Origin: Iphinoe sp. HA4291-MV1
GTDB taxonomy: Bacteria; Cyanobacteriota; Cyanobacteriia; Cyanobacteriales; Nostocaceae
Reading direction: 5' to 3'
Assembly: GCA_019359415.1 (NCBI GenBank)
Contig: JAHHHH010000011.1
Location: 58,242-122,241, forward strand
Length of the DNA stretch: 64,000 nt
Shown here: positions 47,176 through 56,458 of the stretch, piece after piece
Position numbering within the stretch: the first letter of the stretch is position 1
How the letters are laid out: every line of letters starts with the position of its first letter
The notes under the pieces: model-generated
Database searches by the model: none
Seen by the model: the letters and a program-made list of their open reading frames with translations, nothing else
Told to the model about the DNA's origin: nothing
Made by a program: the position numbers and the translations under genes

Positions 47176-47576
47176 TGTCTGATGCGGTAATAGATACCCA
47201 TGCCCTAATTTGGTATTTGGAAGATAGTCCTCGTCTTAGTCCTGCTGCAAACCAGGTTTTTGAACGATGCGACAGGGGAGAGATAGTTATTTACATACCA
47301 ACGATTTGCTTAGTAGAAATTGTGTATTTACAGGAAAAAAGACGCATCTCAGCAGATATGAAAGCGCAGCTAGATGCTGCATTAATGGCTGGGACTAGTG
47401 GAATGATTCTAGCCAATCTTACATCTGGGGTGGTTGATGCATTAGCTACAATACCGCGAGATAGTGTCCCTGATATGCCTGACAGGATTATTGCAGCTAC
47501 TGCTATACATCTGGGTTTACCTTTAATTAGTCGAGATAGCAGGATGCCTTTATCTGGGGTGATTCTCATCTGGTAG
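47175..47576 (+). CDS. VapC-type PIN-domain ribonuclease toxin
   Basis: 133 residues from the ATG at 47175. PIN fold with acidic metal-binding residues: Asp in VIDTHALIWYLE, Glu in CLVEIVYL, and Asp in DMPDRIIAATAIHLGLPLISRDSRM. PIN toxins cleave tRNA or rRNA when freed from the antitoxin. Translationally coupled to the antitoxin gene. All catalytic acidic residues are present, so it looks intact. Confidence 0.9.
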   Translation: MSDAVIDTHALIWYLEDSPRLSPAANQVFERCDRGEIVIYIPTICLVEIVYLQEKRRISADMKAQLDAALMAGTSGMILANLTSGVVDALATIPRDSVPDMPDRIIAATAIHLGLPLISRDSRMPLSGVILIW

Positions 47577-47580
47577 AGTC

Positions 47581-47814
47581 AGAATTCTGACGATTGCGAT
47601 CGCCTCAAAGGGTGCGGAGCTTTGCGCGATCGCACAGTATCTCAACTTCAATCATCCGGTGGTAGTCTTCTATCGTCCACTTGGCAAAGGTCTTCATGAT
47701 GTAAGAGATTGTGACTCAGTCCAGTTTGCCTTAATGCTTGTTCCATTAAGGCAAGCTAGTAAAGAGCTTCATCAAATTGTTACTTGTGTTCGTTCTGCTC
47801 TTGAGCGTCGCTAG
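47581..47814 (+). pseudogene. Unassigned coding remnant between vapC and the HNH gene
   Basis: A frame without start codon reads LTIAIASKGAELCAIAQYL, then NHPVVVFYRPLGKGL and VQFALMLVPLRQASKELHQIV up to TAG at 47812. The last part has a weak resemblance to PTS EIIA-type domains (VxxVFxLLVPxxxSKEHLxxL). No upstream extension is possible. I cannot name it with confidence. Confidence 0.3.
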
Positions 47815-47835
47815 TAAGTAGTTAGACAAAATTAA

Positions 47836-49266
47836 TTACATGATTTTCTCCAAATTCTCTCAGAATTTTTTCAAAGAGAAACTAATGAATGGGATGGTCA
47901 GAAAATATATGAGTTTATAGAAAATTTTTTAGATGGAGATTTAATACCAGCAGTTATTCTTTGGAGAAGTTGTAGTGGTTATTTTTTTGTCATTGATGGC
48001 TCGCATCGACTTAGTTCTTTTATAGCCTGGATAAATGATGACTATGGTGATGGTAATATTTCTAAGGAATTTTATGATGGAGACATCACAGAAGAGCAAA
48101 AAAGTGCTGCTCAGCAAGTAAGGAAACTAATTAAGGAGAAAATAGGTGATTACAAGGATTATCAATCATTAACACAGAATCGAGGACAAGTAGATCAAAA
48201 ACTTATTGAAAGAGCAAGAAACTTAGGTGCTTTAGGTATCCAGCTTCAGTGGGTTGAAGGTGATGCAGACAAAGCGGAAGCCTCATTTTTCAGGATTAAC
48301 CAAAAAGCTGCACCTATCAGTGAAACTGAGATACGTTTGTTACGAGCTCGAAAAACGCCTAATGGCGTTGCTGCGCGTGCAATTTTGAGAAGTGGTAATG
48401 GTCATAAGTATTGGTCAGATTTTTCACAAGAGAAACAGGATGAAATTGAAAAAATAGCCGAAGAAATACATCAATTGATTTTTGAACCTAAACTAAGAAA
48501 TCCAATTAAAACTCTAGATGTACCAATAGTGGGAAATCTATCAACTTCAGAAAAACTAGAAGTCATATTAGAGTTTGTCAATATAGTCAACGGTATAGAA
48601 GTAGATGACCAATTAGGAGACGATGCAACGGGAGACAAAACTGTCGAACTGTTAAAAAGTTGCAGAAGAGTAGCCCAAAGGATAAACAGCAATCATCCTT
48701 CATCTCTTGGGTTACATCCAATTGTATATTTCTACACTAATACTGGAAAGCCTAAAATTGGCTCATTTTATGGCGTAGTTACTTTTATATTACATTTAGA
48801 AAAAACAAAATCTTTTTCTAAATTGAGTAAATTTAGAAAAGACTTTGAATGGATAATTTGGCAAGATGATATGGTTCCTCAGATTGTCAGTAAGAGCAGT
48901 GCAGTTAAAGCGCGAGATAAGGTGAAAGATTTTTATCTGAAAATAATTGACAAATTATTCCAAAGAATAGATAAGAAAAATGTCATCAAGGAGATAGTAG
49001 CTGAGAAATATTTTGGCTCCTTAAAAAGTAAAACTAAAGACAACACAAGTGAGATCCAAAGTAAGGAATTTTCACGAGAGACGAAAGCAGCAGCTTATAT
49101 AAGAGAAGCTTTACCTGGTTCTCCACGATGTAAAATCTGTGGTGGCTATCTCCCCTGTCGCGTTAACTCCATAGATCACAAAAAAAGAAAAGCAGATGGT
49201 GGCTTAGGTACTTTAGATAATGCACAGTTGACTCACCCCTACTGCAATACAACATTCAAAAACTAA
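47836..49266 (+). pseudogene. DUF262/GmrSD-like protein with HNH nuclease end, 5' truncated
   Basis: The frame is open from after a TAA at 47833 to 49266 (about 476 codons) but has no ATG/GTG/TTG until 48337. The part before 48337 is clearly protein: FFQRETNEWDGQKIYEFIENFLDGDLIPAVIL, then FVIDGSHRLSSFIAWINDD, which is the ParB-like DGQxR region of DUF262. The end is an HNH nuclease: CKICGGYLPCRVNSIDHKKRKADGG then HPYCN. Relatives include restriction systems against modified DNA. The N-terminal 30-80 residues and the start codon are missing, so it is probably a pseudogene unless a TTG (48337) product of 309 residues is made. Confidence 0.72.
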
Positions 49267-49327
49267 CTGTTCCTAAGCCACCTATAAAACTTAGACCTAG
49301 TAAGGTGCATCATATTACACCCACATA

Positions 49328-52201
49328 CTATATCTCTACCTGATACTGCTGCAACACCTGCTTAACATACTCCCCAGTATATGATCGAGAATTCTTTGCC
49401 ACTTCCTCTGGCGTACCTACAGCAATCACCTCTCCCCCTTTGTCGCCACCTTCTGGTCCTAAATCTATTAACCAATCAGCACAACGAATCACATCTAAGT
49501 TATGTTCAATGACTAAAATAGAATTACCCTTATCTACCAAACGTTGCAAAACATCTAACAACTTATGAACATCATAAAAAGATAAACCTGTTGTGGGTTC
49601 ATCTATTAAATAAAGAGTCTTACCTGTAGCGCGGCGAGAAAGTTCTGTTGCTAATTTCACCCGCTGTGCTTCACCACCAGATAAGGTTGTTGCTGGTTGT
49701 CCAAGATGAATATATCCTAACCCAACATCAACCAAAGTTTGCAGTTTACTAACGGCTTTGGGAATATTTGTAAAAAATTCCAAAGCTTCCTCAACCGTCA
49801 TGTTGAGAACATCAGAAATAGACTTGTCTTTGTACTTCACCTGCAAAGTTTCGCGGTTATATCTTGCACCTTTGCAAACTTCGCACTGTACATAAACATC
49901 CGGCAAAAAGTTCATTTCAATGATATTCACACCCTGTCCGCTGCAAGCTTCACAACGTCCACCTTTGACGTTGAAGGAAAATTGTCCTGGTTTATAACCC
50001 CTTGCTTTTGCTTCAATTGTTTCTGCAAATACATCACGAATGACATCAAAAACCCCTGTATATGTCGCTGAGTTAGAACGTGGTGTTCTCCCAATGGGTG
50101 ATTGGTCAATGACAATTGCTTTATCAACTGTATCTAATCCCTCAATTGCGTCTATTTCTTTAGGGAATGGAACTTTACGCATCAACTGATGTTGCAGTGC
50201 AGGGTAAAGTAACTCATTAATTAAGGTAGATTTGCCAGAACCAGAAACACCAGTCACGGCGACAAGTTTACCCAAAGGTATTTCTATATTAATATTCTTT
50301 AGATTATTGCGACGAGCATTTTTGATGACTAAACTTAGACCATTTCCTTCTCTGCGTACGGCTGGAGTTGTAATCACTCGCCGTCCTGACAAATATGCAC
50401 CCGTAAGAGATTCTTCCGACTCCAGCAACGCTTGCAAATCACCTTGGACAACAATATTTCCGCCATGAATACCTGCATGAGGACCAATATCAACAAGGTG
50501 GTCAGCAGCACGAATGGTTTCTTCATCATGCTCTACCACAATCAATGTATTACCTAAATCCCTCAACCTTGTTAAAGTTCGCAGCAACCGTGCATTATCT
50601 CGTTGATGCAAACCAATACTCGGTTCATCCAAAACGTACAAAACCCCAGTCAACCCAGAACCAATTTGAGTTGCAAGACGAATTCGTTGTGCTTCCCCAC
50701 CCGAAAGCGTCATCGCTGGACGGTCAAGTGTCAGATAATCCAACCCGACATCCAAGAGAAATTGCAATCGCGCTCTAATTTCTCTCAATACCAAATCTGC
50801 AATTTGCAACTGACGTTGACTCAACTCTAACTTATCAACTTTCTCGCGACACTCCCGAATTGAGGAAGTTGTCAAATCCAAAATTCGGTACTGTCCCAAC
50901 CGCACCGCCAACGCTTCCGGTTTCAATCGCTTTCCTTCACACACCGGACACGGCTGGTCAATCAAATACTGTTCCAACTTTTGTTTAATTAACTCCGAAC
51001 TACCATCATATTGCCCTTGCAACATAGGAAGCACGCCTTTAAACCCTGATCTCTGTGTCCTCTGCGTCTGTGCGGTTCCATACAAAACAACTTCCCGCTG
51101 TTCCTCAGTTAACTGACTCCACAAAGTCTGCAATTCAAACCCAAACTCTTGCCCTAACTTATACAGTAACTCTATATAATAAGAATTCTCCTTCTCCGAC
51201 CAAGGAGCAATCGCAGAATACACAGGTGCTTTCGGGTCAGGAACTACCAACTCTGGCGAAAATCTTCTTAAACTTCCAATTCCGTGACAGTTGGGACAAG
51301 CACCATAAGGAGAATTAAACGAAAACAGGCGCGGTGATAATTCCTCCATAACCGCCCCGTGTTCTGGACAAGCAAAGTTCTCTGAAAAGACCAATTCTGA
51401 AGAAGATTCTTGTTTATCTGTATCTTTTATAATTTCAATAACCGCAATTCCACTTGATTGTTTCAGGCAAGTTGCAAGAGAATCAACCAAACGCTCCTGA
51501 ATACCAGGTTTTTTTACAAGACGGTCAATGACCACCTCAATCGTATGAGTAATATTTTTATCTAAGTAAATAGCGTCAGAAAGTTCTCGCACTTCGCCAT
51601 CCACCCGCACACGGACAAAACCTTGGGAGGCTAAACTTGATAACAGCTTTTTATGAGTCCCTTTTTTACCCCGGACAACAGGTGCGAGGATTTGAAAACG
51701 GGTGCGATCGCTTAGTTCTAAAATGCGATCGCACATCTGGTCTATCGTCTGAGGGGCAATACAGCGATCGCATATGGGACAATGAGGTTCACCCGCCCGT
51801 CCAAACAACAGTCGCATATAATCGTAAATCTCCGTCACCGTCCCCACCGTGGAACGGGGGTTATGGGAAGTAGACTTTTGGTCAATGGAAATCGCTGGAC
51901 TTAAACCCTCTATCGCCTCCACATCAGGTTTTTCCACCTGTCCCAAAAATTGCCGTGCATAAGCACTCAGGGATTCTACATAGCGGCGTTGCCCTTCTGC
52001 GAAAATGGTATCAAATGCTAGGGAAGACTTGCCAGAACCAGAAACACCAGTGAAAACAATCAGGCGATCGCGTGGCAGTTCTAAATCAATATTCTTGAGA
52101 TTATGCTGTCTTGCACCGCGAATGCGGATCGTGTTTTGGTTGTTGCTGGAGTTGGGAAGGTGTCCATTTAAGGATACGGCTATCTGCTGGCTATTTGACA
52201 T
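49328..52201 (-). CDS. uvrA: UvrABC excision nuclease subunit A
   Basis: 957 residues from the ATG at 52201 (MSNSQQIAVSL); a start 26 codons earlier exists but the shorter form fits the family. Two ABC ATPase modules: first Walker A GVSGSGKSSLAFDT, second GVSGSGKSTLINELL; signatures TLSGGEAQRIRLA and TLSGGEAQRVKLA; zinc fingers CPICDRC, CPEHG...CPNCHG and CEACSGQG...CEVCKG. UvrA finds DNA lesions with UvrB in nucleotide excision repair. Standalone gene, divergent from a Uma2 gene. Confidence 0.98.
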   Translation of the reverse strand: MSNSQQIAVSLNGHLPNSSNNQNTIRIRGARQHNLKNIDLELPRDRLIVFTGVSGSGKSSLAFDTIFAEGQRRYVESLSAYARQFLGQVEKPDVEAIEGLSPAISIDQKSTSHNPRSTVGTVTEIYDYMRLLFGRAGEPHCPICDRCIAPQTIDQMCDRILELSDRTRFQILAPVVRGKKGTHKKLLSSLASQGFVRVRVDGEVRELSDAIYLDKNITHTIEVVIDRLVKKPGIQERLVDSLATCLKQSSGIAVIEIIKDTDKQESSSELVFSENFACPEHGAVMEELSPRLFSFNSPYGACPNCHGIGSLRRFSPELVVPDPKAPVYSAIAPWSEKENSYYIELLYKLGQEFGFELQTLWSQLTEEQREVVLYGTAQTQRTQRSGFKGVLPMLQGQYDGSSELIKQKLEQYLIDQPCPVCEGKRLKPEALAVRLGQYRILDLTTSSIRECREKVDKLELSQRQLQIADLVLREIRARLQFLLDVGLDYLTLDRPAMTLSGGEAQRIRLATQIGSGLTGVLYVLDEPSIGLHQRDNARLLRTLTRLRDLGNTLIVVEHDEETIRAADHLVDIGPHAGIHGGNIVVQGDLQALLESEESLTGAYLSGRRVITTPAVRREGNGLSLVIKNARRNNLKNINIEIPLGKLVAVTGVSGSGKSTLINELLYPALQHQLMRKVPFPKEIDAIEGLDTVDKAIVIDQSPIGRTPRSNSATYTGVFDVIRDVFAETIEAKARGYKPGQFSFNVKGGRCEACSGQGVNIIEMNFLPDVYVQCEVCKGARYNRETLQVKYKDKSISDVLNMTVEEALEFFTNIPKAVSKLQTLVDVGLGYIHLGQPATTLSGGEAQRVKLATELSRRATGKTLYLIDEPTTGLSFYDVHKLLDVLQRLVDKGNSILVIEHNLDVIRCADWLIDLGPEGGDKGGEVIAVGTPEEVAKNSRSYTGEYVKQVLQQYQVEI

Positions 52202-52305
52202 ATTGGCGGTCTGGGAGAAAGCAGTAGGGGCGAAACAGTTCTTAATATTATCATTGTTGTCTTTACTATGGTAGAACAAGAGTACTGCTTTAGGTGGCGA
52301 TCGCT

Positions 52306-52926
52306 ATGACTACTACCACAGCTAAAAAACTAACTTTTGAGGAATTTTTGGAACAGTACCCAGATGGCTTAGGCATTTACGAACTTGTGAATGGGAAAAT
52401 TGTACAGGTGGAACCGACCAGAGCGCATAAAAATGTAGCACGATATCTCGTCAAGTCTTTTGACAGAGAGATTGAACGTTTGGGACTTGATTACATTGTT
52501 GACAAGGATATTGTCGTTAAAACTGTAACAGCTTTTCTGAAAGAGCAAGGCAGAAATCCGGATGTGAGTGTAGTGAGTGCATCAAAGTGGAACTCAAATG
52601 TAATGGCATATGGTGCTTTGACTGAACCGATCCAGCTGGCTGTGGAAGTTGTCTCAACGAATTGGGAAGACGATTACGTTGATAAACTAGACGAGTACCA
52701 ACGACTCGGTATCCCTGAGTATTGGATTGTGGACTATCTGGCAATCGCTTCTAGAAGTTATCTGGGTAATCCCAAAGTCCCCACGATTTTTGTTTACCAA
52801 TTGGTAGAAAGTCAATATCAAGTCCAAAAATTTACGAGTGATCAGCACATTGTATCGCCCACTTTTCCAGAACTAGAGCTAACTGTTGAGATGGTTGTGG
52901 GCGCAAGCCAAATGCGAAAACTTTGA
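52306..52926 (+). CDS. Uma2-family (DUF820) PD-(D/E)xK-fold protein
   Basis: 206 residues from the ATG at 52306; a GTG at 52294 is the alternative. Typical Uma2 layout: LTFEEFLEQYPDGLGIYELVNGKIV, RNPDVSVV (the PD Asp), then LAVEVVSTNWEDDYVDKLDEYQRLGIPEYWIVDYL with ExV and K. The fold is that of restriction endonucleases and is strongly expanded in cyanobacteria; the biological role is not settled. Confidence 0.9.
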   Translation: MTTTTAKKLTFEEFLEQYPDGLGIYELVNGKIVQVEPTRAHKNVARYLVKSFDREIERLGLDYIVDKDIVVKTVTAFLKEQGRNPDVSVVSASKWNSNVMAYGALTEPIQLAVEVVSTNWEDDYVDKLDEYQRLGIPEYWIVDYLAIASRSYLGNPKVPTIFVYQLVESQYQVQKFTSDQHIVSPTFPELELTVEMVVGASQMRKL

Positions 52927-52932
52927 CTCTTG

Positions 52933-53343
52933 TTACGCTAAGTTTTGTAAAAATGTTGCCATTGGAATTGCAACCAATGGGAAACTCGCAATCAGTTTGC
53001 GATCAGCTGTAATGAGAGGTACCCCCAACTGCTGTGCTAAGACAATATATTCACTAGTAAAGGCAGAACAACCTGATTCAAAAGTAAGCTGTAGAACTGC
53101 GATCGCATCAATTGCATACTCACCCTGCTGCATCAAGGTTTCTGCTTCCTGGTAAATCCCAATCGCATCCTCTAAACAGAGGTATCCTTGACGCAGATAC
53201 AACGCCAGAACGTTACGGAATTCTGATCGCCAAAGATAAGGAGCCACCCATTCTGGATCTTGTTCATAAACAGCTTCTGCTTGTTGCGTTTGTTCACCCT
53301 CCAAAAAGAAGTAGGCGATGACATTCGTATCTACAACAATCAC
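52933..53343 (-). CDS. VapC-type PIN-domain toxin
   Basis: 136 residues. PIN acidic residues: Asp5 in MIVVDTNVIAYFFL, Glu in APYLWRSEFRNVLA, Asp in AIDAIAVLQL (AIDAIA), Asp in GVPLITADRKLI. Four-base overlap with the stop of the antitoxin gene upstream (ATGA), so the two form one operon. Convergent with the Uma2 gene, six bases between stops. Confidence 0.9.
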   Translation of the reverse strand: MIVVDTNVIAYFFLEGEQTQQAEAVYEQDPEWVAPYLWRSEFRNVLALYLRQGYLCLEDAIGIYQEAETLMQQGEYAIDAIAVLQLTFESGCSAFTSEYIVLAQQLGVPLITADRKLIASFPLVAIPMATFLQNLA

Positions 53344-53582
53344 AACCTTCCCTCGTTTTTCGCCTCAAACAACTCTGTTTGTGTTAAAAGATGATTGACT
53401 GTTTTCTGGCGAAGAGCATGAACTCTTTCCAAAACTTCAGTTTTCTTGAGTTTTGGGGTTGCTACGGCTTGTTCTAGACAAACTAGAATTTCGCTATTTA
53501 GACTACGACGATTCTGAGCGGCGTTTTGCTTCAGTTTGTCATAAAGTGTTTCTGGAATATTTTTAAGGGTTAACGTGACCAT
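53340..53582 (-). CDS. Ribbon-helix-helix antitoxin (FitA/Arc type)
   Basis: 80 residues from the ATG at 53582 (MVTLTLKNIPETLYDKLKQNAAQNRRSLNSEIL), which is the normal start of these DNA-binding antitoxins; the longer frame upstream adds unrelated hydrophobic sequence. The C-terminal helix (EVLERVHALRQ) binds the toxin. It would also repress its own promoter, as for other RHH antitoxins. Confidence 0.88.
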   Translation of the reverse strand: MVTLTLKNIPETLYDKLKQNAAQNRRSLNSEILVCLEQAVATPKLKKTEVLERVHALRQKTVNHLLTQTELFEAKNEGRL

Positions 53583-53640
53583 ACACATCAGGGATAACAG
53601 TGGAACCATAATGGAACCATAATCACTGAAAAAGTAAATG

Positions 53641-54060
53641 TCAAGTATAAGTAAAAGGATTATAAAATTCCACTCCGATGTTTTGGATGTCCTTAACATT
53701 GCGGGTAATCAAAGTCAGATCGTGAACCTTGGCGGTAGCAGCCAGTAAGCCATCCACTATAGAAACCGGATTAGGAACATTGATTCTCCCCCACTCTTGG
53801 GCAATTGCTTGAGTAATTGGAAGGATACGGCTTTCGTAGCCAGTCACAATTTTATTTAACCAAACATCTAGAGCTACAGCAGCTTTTTGGTCGCGTCGCC
53901 GAATTCTCTCGATTCCGCTTTCAATCTCGCCAATCACCAAGACGCTAAGAAAAATGTCTTGCTCGTCAACGAGCTCAAACCACCCCGCTACCCCCGGATG
54001 GCAGCGCTTGCCTTTGCGTAATTCGAATAGAATATTCGTATCGAGCAAGCAGCCCTTCAC
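53641..54060 (-). CDS. VapC/FitB-type PIN-domain toxin
   Basis: 139 residues. PIN motifs: Asp in CLLDTNILFELRKG, Glu in FLSVLVIGEIESGIERI, Asp in PVSIVDGLLAATAKVHDLTLITRNVKDI. FitB-like in sequence. Starts four bases before the stop of the antitoxin gene (54057-54060). Second toxin-antitoxin pair of this block on the same strand; the first follows after 58 bp. Confidence 0.9.
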   Translation of the reverse strand: MKGCLLDTNILFELRKGKRCHPGVAGWFELVDEQDIFLSVLVIGEIESGIERIRRRDQKAAVALDVWLNKIVTGYESRILPITQAIAQEWGRINVPNPVSIVDGLLAATAKVHDLTLITRNVKDIQNIGVEFYNPFTYT

Positions 54061-54290
54061 AAATCTACCTCACGACTGCGATCTTCTATCCGGTCAAAGT
54101 CAGTATCCTCGCCAACATCCGGCATCGACTGCAAGAGTTGTTTCAGTGATGATTGAGAGGAGCGCTCAAGCAAAACTGCTTCCAGAATCGCTCGATGTTC
54201 CGCTTCAGCAGAACGACCATTTTGAGCGGCTCTGAGCTTCAGTCGGCGAACTACCTCTTCATCTAAGTTACGAACGATGAGCTGTGCCAT
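54057..54290 (-). CDS. FitA-like ribbon-helix-helix antitoxin
   Basis: 77 residues: AQLIVRNLDEEVVRRLKLRAAQNGRSAEAEHRAILEAVLL is the FitA RHH domain almost to consensus, followed by an acidic tail (DTDFDRIEDRSREVDL) that neutralises the PIN toxin. Overlaps its toxin gene by four bases. Confidence 0.92.
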   Translation of the reverse strand: MAQLIVRNLDEEVVRRLKLRAAQNGRSAEAEHRAILEAVLLERSSQSSLKQLLQSMPDVGEDTDFDRIEDRSREVDL

Positions 54291-54442
54291 AGCTTCTTTG
54301 TCATGCTTCTGCTAAAGAATTTTACTTTATGATAGCATTGATATCATAGTTTAATTTTCTATACTTTTTGTTGTGGAATGTTTCCACCAACTGTCAACAG
54401 TTAAGCTAGATTTATCAATGGCATTGAAGAGGTATTCTGACT

Positions 54443-55150
54443 ATGCTAGCCAGTGCAACCACATATGAAATTACCTGGCAAAAGTTACCAGATGATTTTG
54501 TTTTAGATGACGAACCAGTGGATAACATTAATCAGCCACTACTAGCAGCGGCTTTAACAGAAAGCTTAGAACTTGCTGAAAAATTGCCAGCCAACGCCTT
54601 AACTATAACTAACTACGGCATCTGTGCCACTTTAAATAACAAAATTGTCGTGAAAGCTCCAGATTGGGGATTTATACCTTCTATTAAAGTGTCACGCTCA
54701 GAAGTTAAGCGGAGTTACACCCCACAACTCCAAGGCGATTTTCCACTCATCGTGATGGAATTTCTTTCGGATACAGAAGGTGGAGAATACTCTAGTAAAC
54801 CAACTTATCCACCGGGGAAATGGTTCTATTATGAGCAAGTTTTAAAAGTTCCTAACTACGCGATTTTGGAACCAGAAACGGGAGTGTTAGAAGTGTATCA
54901 GTTAGATAATTCTGGGCGGTATCAACTTCAAACACCAGATGAGAATAACCGTTACTGGATTGCGAAAATGAACTTGTTTTTAGGAATATGGCAAGGAAGC
55001 CGAGAAAATCGCACTGGTTATTGGTTGCGTTGGTGGGATGAAACAGGAGAACTCTTGCTGTGGGGTTGGGAGTTAGCAGCCAAGGAACGACAGCGGGCAG
55101 AAAGATTAGCTGCTCAACTGCATGCATTAGGAGTAGAACCGGAAGCTTGA
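54443..55150 (+). CDS. Uma2-family protein, copy 1 of a duplicated pair
   Basis: 235 residues. Uma2 core with LPDDFVLDD at the start, PDWGFIPSIKVS, then FPLIVMEFLSDTEGGEYSSKPTYPPGKWFYYEQVLKVPNYAILEPETG (EFxS and Y-x-Q-xLKVPxY as in this subgroup), and a short helical C-terminus (ELAAKERQRAERLAAQLHALGVEPEA). Near-identical to the gene at 56459-57229, including about 25 bp before the start codon. Confidence 0.9.
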   Translation: MLASATTYEITWQKLPDDFVLDDEPVDNINQPLLAAALTESLELAEKLPANALTITNYGICATLNNKIVVKAPDWGFIPSIKVSRSEVKRSYTPQLQGDFPLIVMEFLSDTEGGEYSSKPTYPPGKWFYYEQVLKVPNYAILEPETGVLEVYQLDNSGRYQLQTPDENNRYWIAKMNLFLGIWQGSRENRTGYWLRWWDETGELLLWGWELAAKERQRAERLAAQLHALGVEPEA

Positions 55151-55321
55151 GAGAGCTTTTAGCCATCCATTTGTGAACTCAGGGTTACCTTTGCCAACTC
55201 ACAATCACTTGCTAATAACTCACTGATTTAGACAGACTTTGGGTGTATCAGGATGACTTTTGCTGCTACCTTGGAAAGTCAAAAGCTATGATTGGGAAAA
55301 AGCTTAGTCATCAAAAACTTT

Positions 55322-55627
55322 ATGGCTCTCAATTTATCAAATACAACATTGTCTCAATCTGCAAATCTGAAGCTACATATTTTGATAGAACACAGCAGTG
55401 AGGAAATGGTGATTGCTTCTGTTTTAGAACTTCCCAACTGTTTTGTTGAAGCCCCTAACCAGGAGCAAGCTCTAGAAGACATAAAAAAACTGTTGCATTC
55501 TCGATTAGAAAAGATAGAAATCTTTCCCTTGGAGATTCAATTGTCTCAAGCAAAACAAACTGAGAATCCTTGGATAAAGTTTGCAGGTGTCTTTCAGGAT
55601 GATCCTGACTCAATACTGCTCGGATAA
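55322..55627 (+). CDS. HicB-like/PIN-partner antitoxin, 3' end replaced by a MITE
   Basis: 101 residues from the ATG at 55322. The body (LKLHILIEHSSEEMVIASVLELPNCFVEAPNQEQALEDIKKLLHSRLEKIEIFPLEI, then NPWIKFAGVFQDDPD) matches the small cyanobacterial HicB-fold proteins that precede PIN toxins. After Asp-Ser the frame enters the 92-bp element at 55611 and ends in SILLG and a stop supplied by it, so the native C-terminus is lost. Confidence 0.72.
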   Translation: MALNLSNTTLSQSANLKLHILIEHSSEEMVIASVLELPNCFVEAPNQEQALEDIKKLLHSRLEKIEIFPLEIQLSQAKQTENPWIKFAGVFQDDPDSILLG

Positions 55628-55702
55628 GCAAAAATTAGAAACCCGGTTTCTTAAAGAAACCGGGTTTCTGGCACCTCAACTATTCTTAACCGAGCAGTAT
55701 TG
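55611..55702. mobile_element. 92-bp MITE-like element, copy B, inserted in a toxin-antitoxin locus
   Basis: 91 of 92 bases identical to copy A (6203-6294); the single difference is C for T in TGGCACCTCAAC. Same 18-bp imperfect ends and central palindrome. The flanking bases (GATCCTGACT and GGAGTGATGG) are not a direct repeat, so a deletion or recombination followed insertion. It joins an antitoxin head to a VapC tail. Confidence 0.9.
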
Positions 55703-55777
55703 GGAGTGATGGTGACTCGTAATCAGAAGGATTTTTCTCAAATTCCTGGTTTAGTGCTGGAAGATTGGACGTTATGA
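55703..55777 (+). pseudogene. VapC C-terminal remnant
   Basis: Right of the MITE the plus strand reads [23 protein letters not shown] and TGA at 55777, the well-known C-terminal end of PIN toxins (VTRNxxDFxxIPGLxxEDW). The rest of the toxin gene is missing. Confidence 0.85.
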
Positions 55778-55779
55778 CA

Positions 55780-56373
55780 CTCTGTAGGCTGCAACCCTTT
55801 GGGATGGCTAGCAAGGTAAGGTTTGAGCAAGTCGCAACCCCGCGCTAGTAAATCATCAAGATCCAAACTCCACAAAATCACGGTTTTGTCCTTACTAGCA
55901 GAGGCAAGTGTTTTGCCATCTGGGCTAAAACTGACGCTGTTAACCTCAGCGCCTGCCCAGTGAGGGTTTTAACGTAGGCTGGGCGAGGTATAATACTCAT
56001 CAGCCAACCCCTAGGCGATCGCGAAAGTATTGACGATACAAATCACACAAAGGCATTACCTTATTGCCCTGAAACTTGACGATTCCCATACTCCGGAGCT
56101 TAAACGCCTCCACAGAACCGACATCCACTGGTATGTCTGACGTAACAACTAGTTTAACCGCAGCCAGCAATTCTGCATCCTCTTCTAAATTTCGCAGATG
56201 ACGGCGTAGATGGTCACATAATGGTCCTTCTTCTGTAGGTGCGACTTGCTCTAGCTTCTGTAGCGTCATTCTACCACGAGCAATTTGATACAAAGCCACT
56301 CGCACCAAATAGGGATGCCCACCCACAAGTGTCATCAGCTCCTCCAGTTGTTCTTGAGTCCACTGTTGAGTTT
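55780..56373 (-). pseudogene. AAA-like/WD40 protein remnant
   Basis: Minus strand. The upper part (56373-56000) is an intact frame for the end of a cyanobacterial AAA-like (AAA_35) domain: QQWTQEQLEELMTLVGGHPYLVRVALYQIA to YRQYFRDRLGVG. The lower part (about 55968-55780) reads one WD40 repeat, [54 protein letters not shown]-like plus WD40 is a known combination; here the front of the ATPase and most of the propeller are deleted. The frame breaks between the parts. Not functional. Confidence 0.75.
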
Positions 56374-56458
56374 AAGGTGATTTCTTTTTTCCCTAGTCTT
56401 AAGCGATTATCTACAGTTATCTTAGATTTATCAATGGCATTGAAGAGGTATTCTGACT

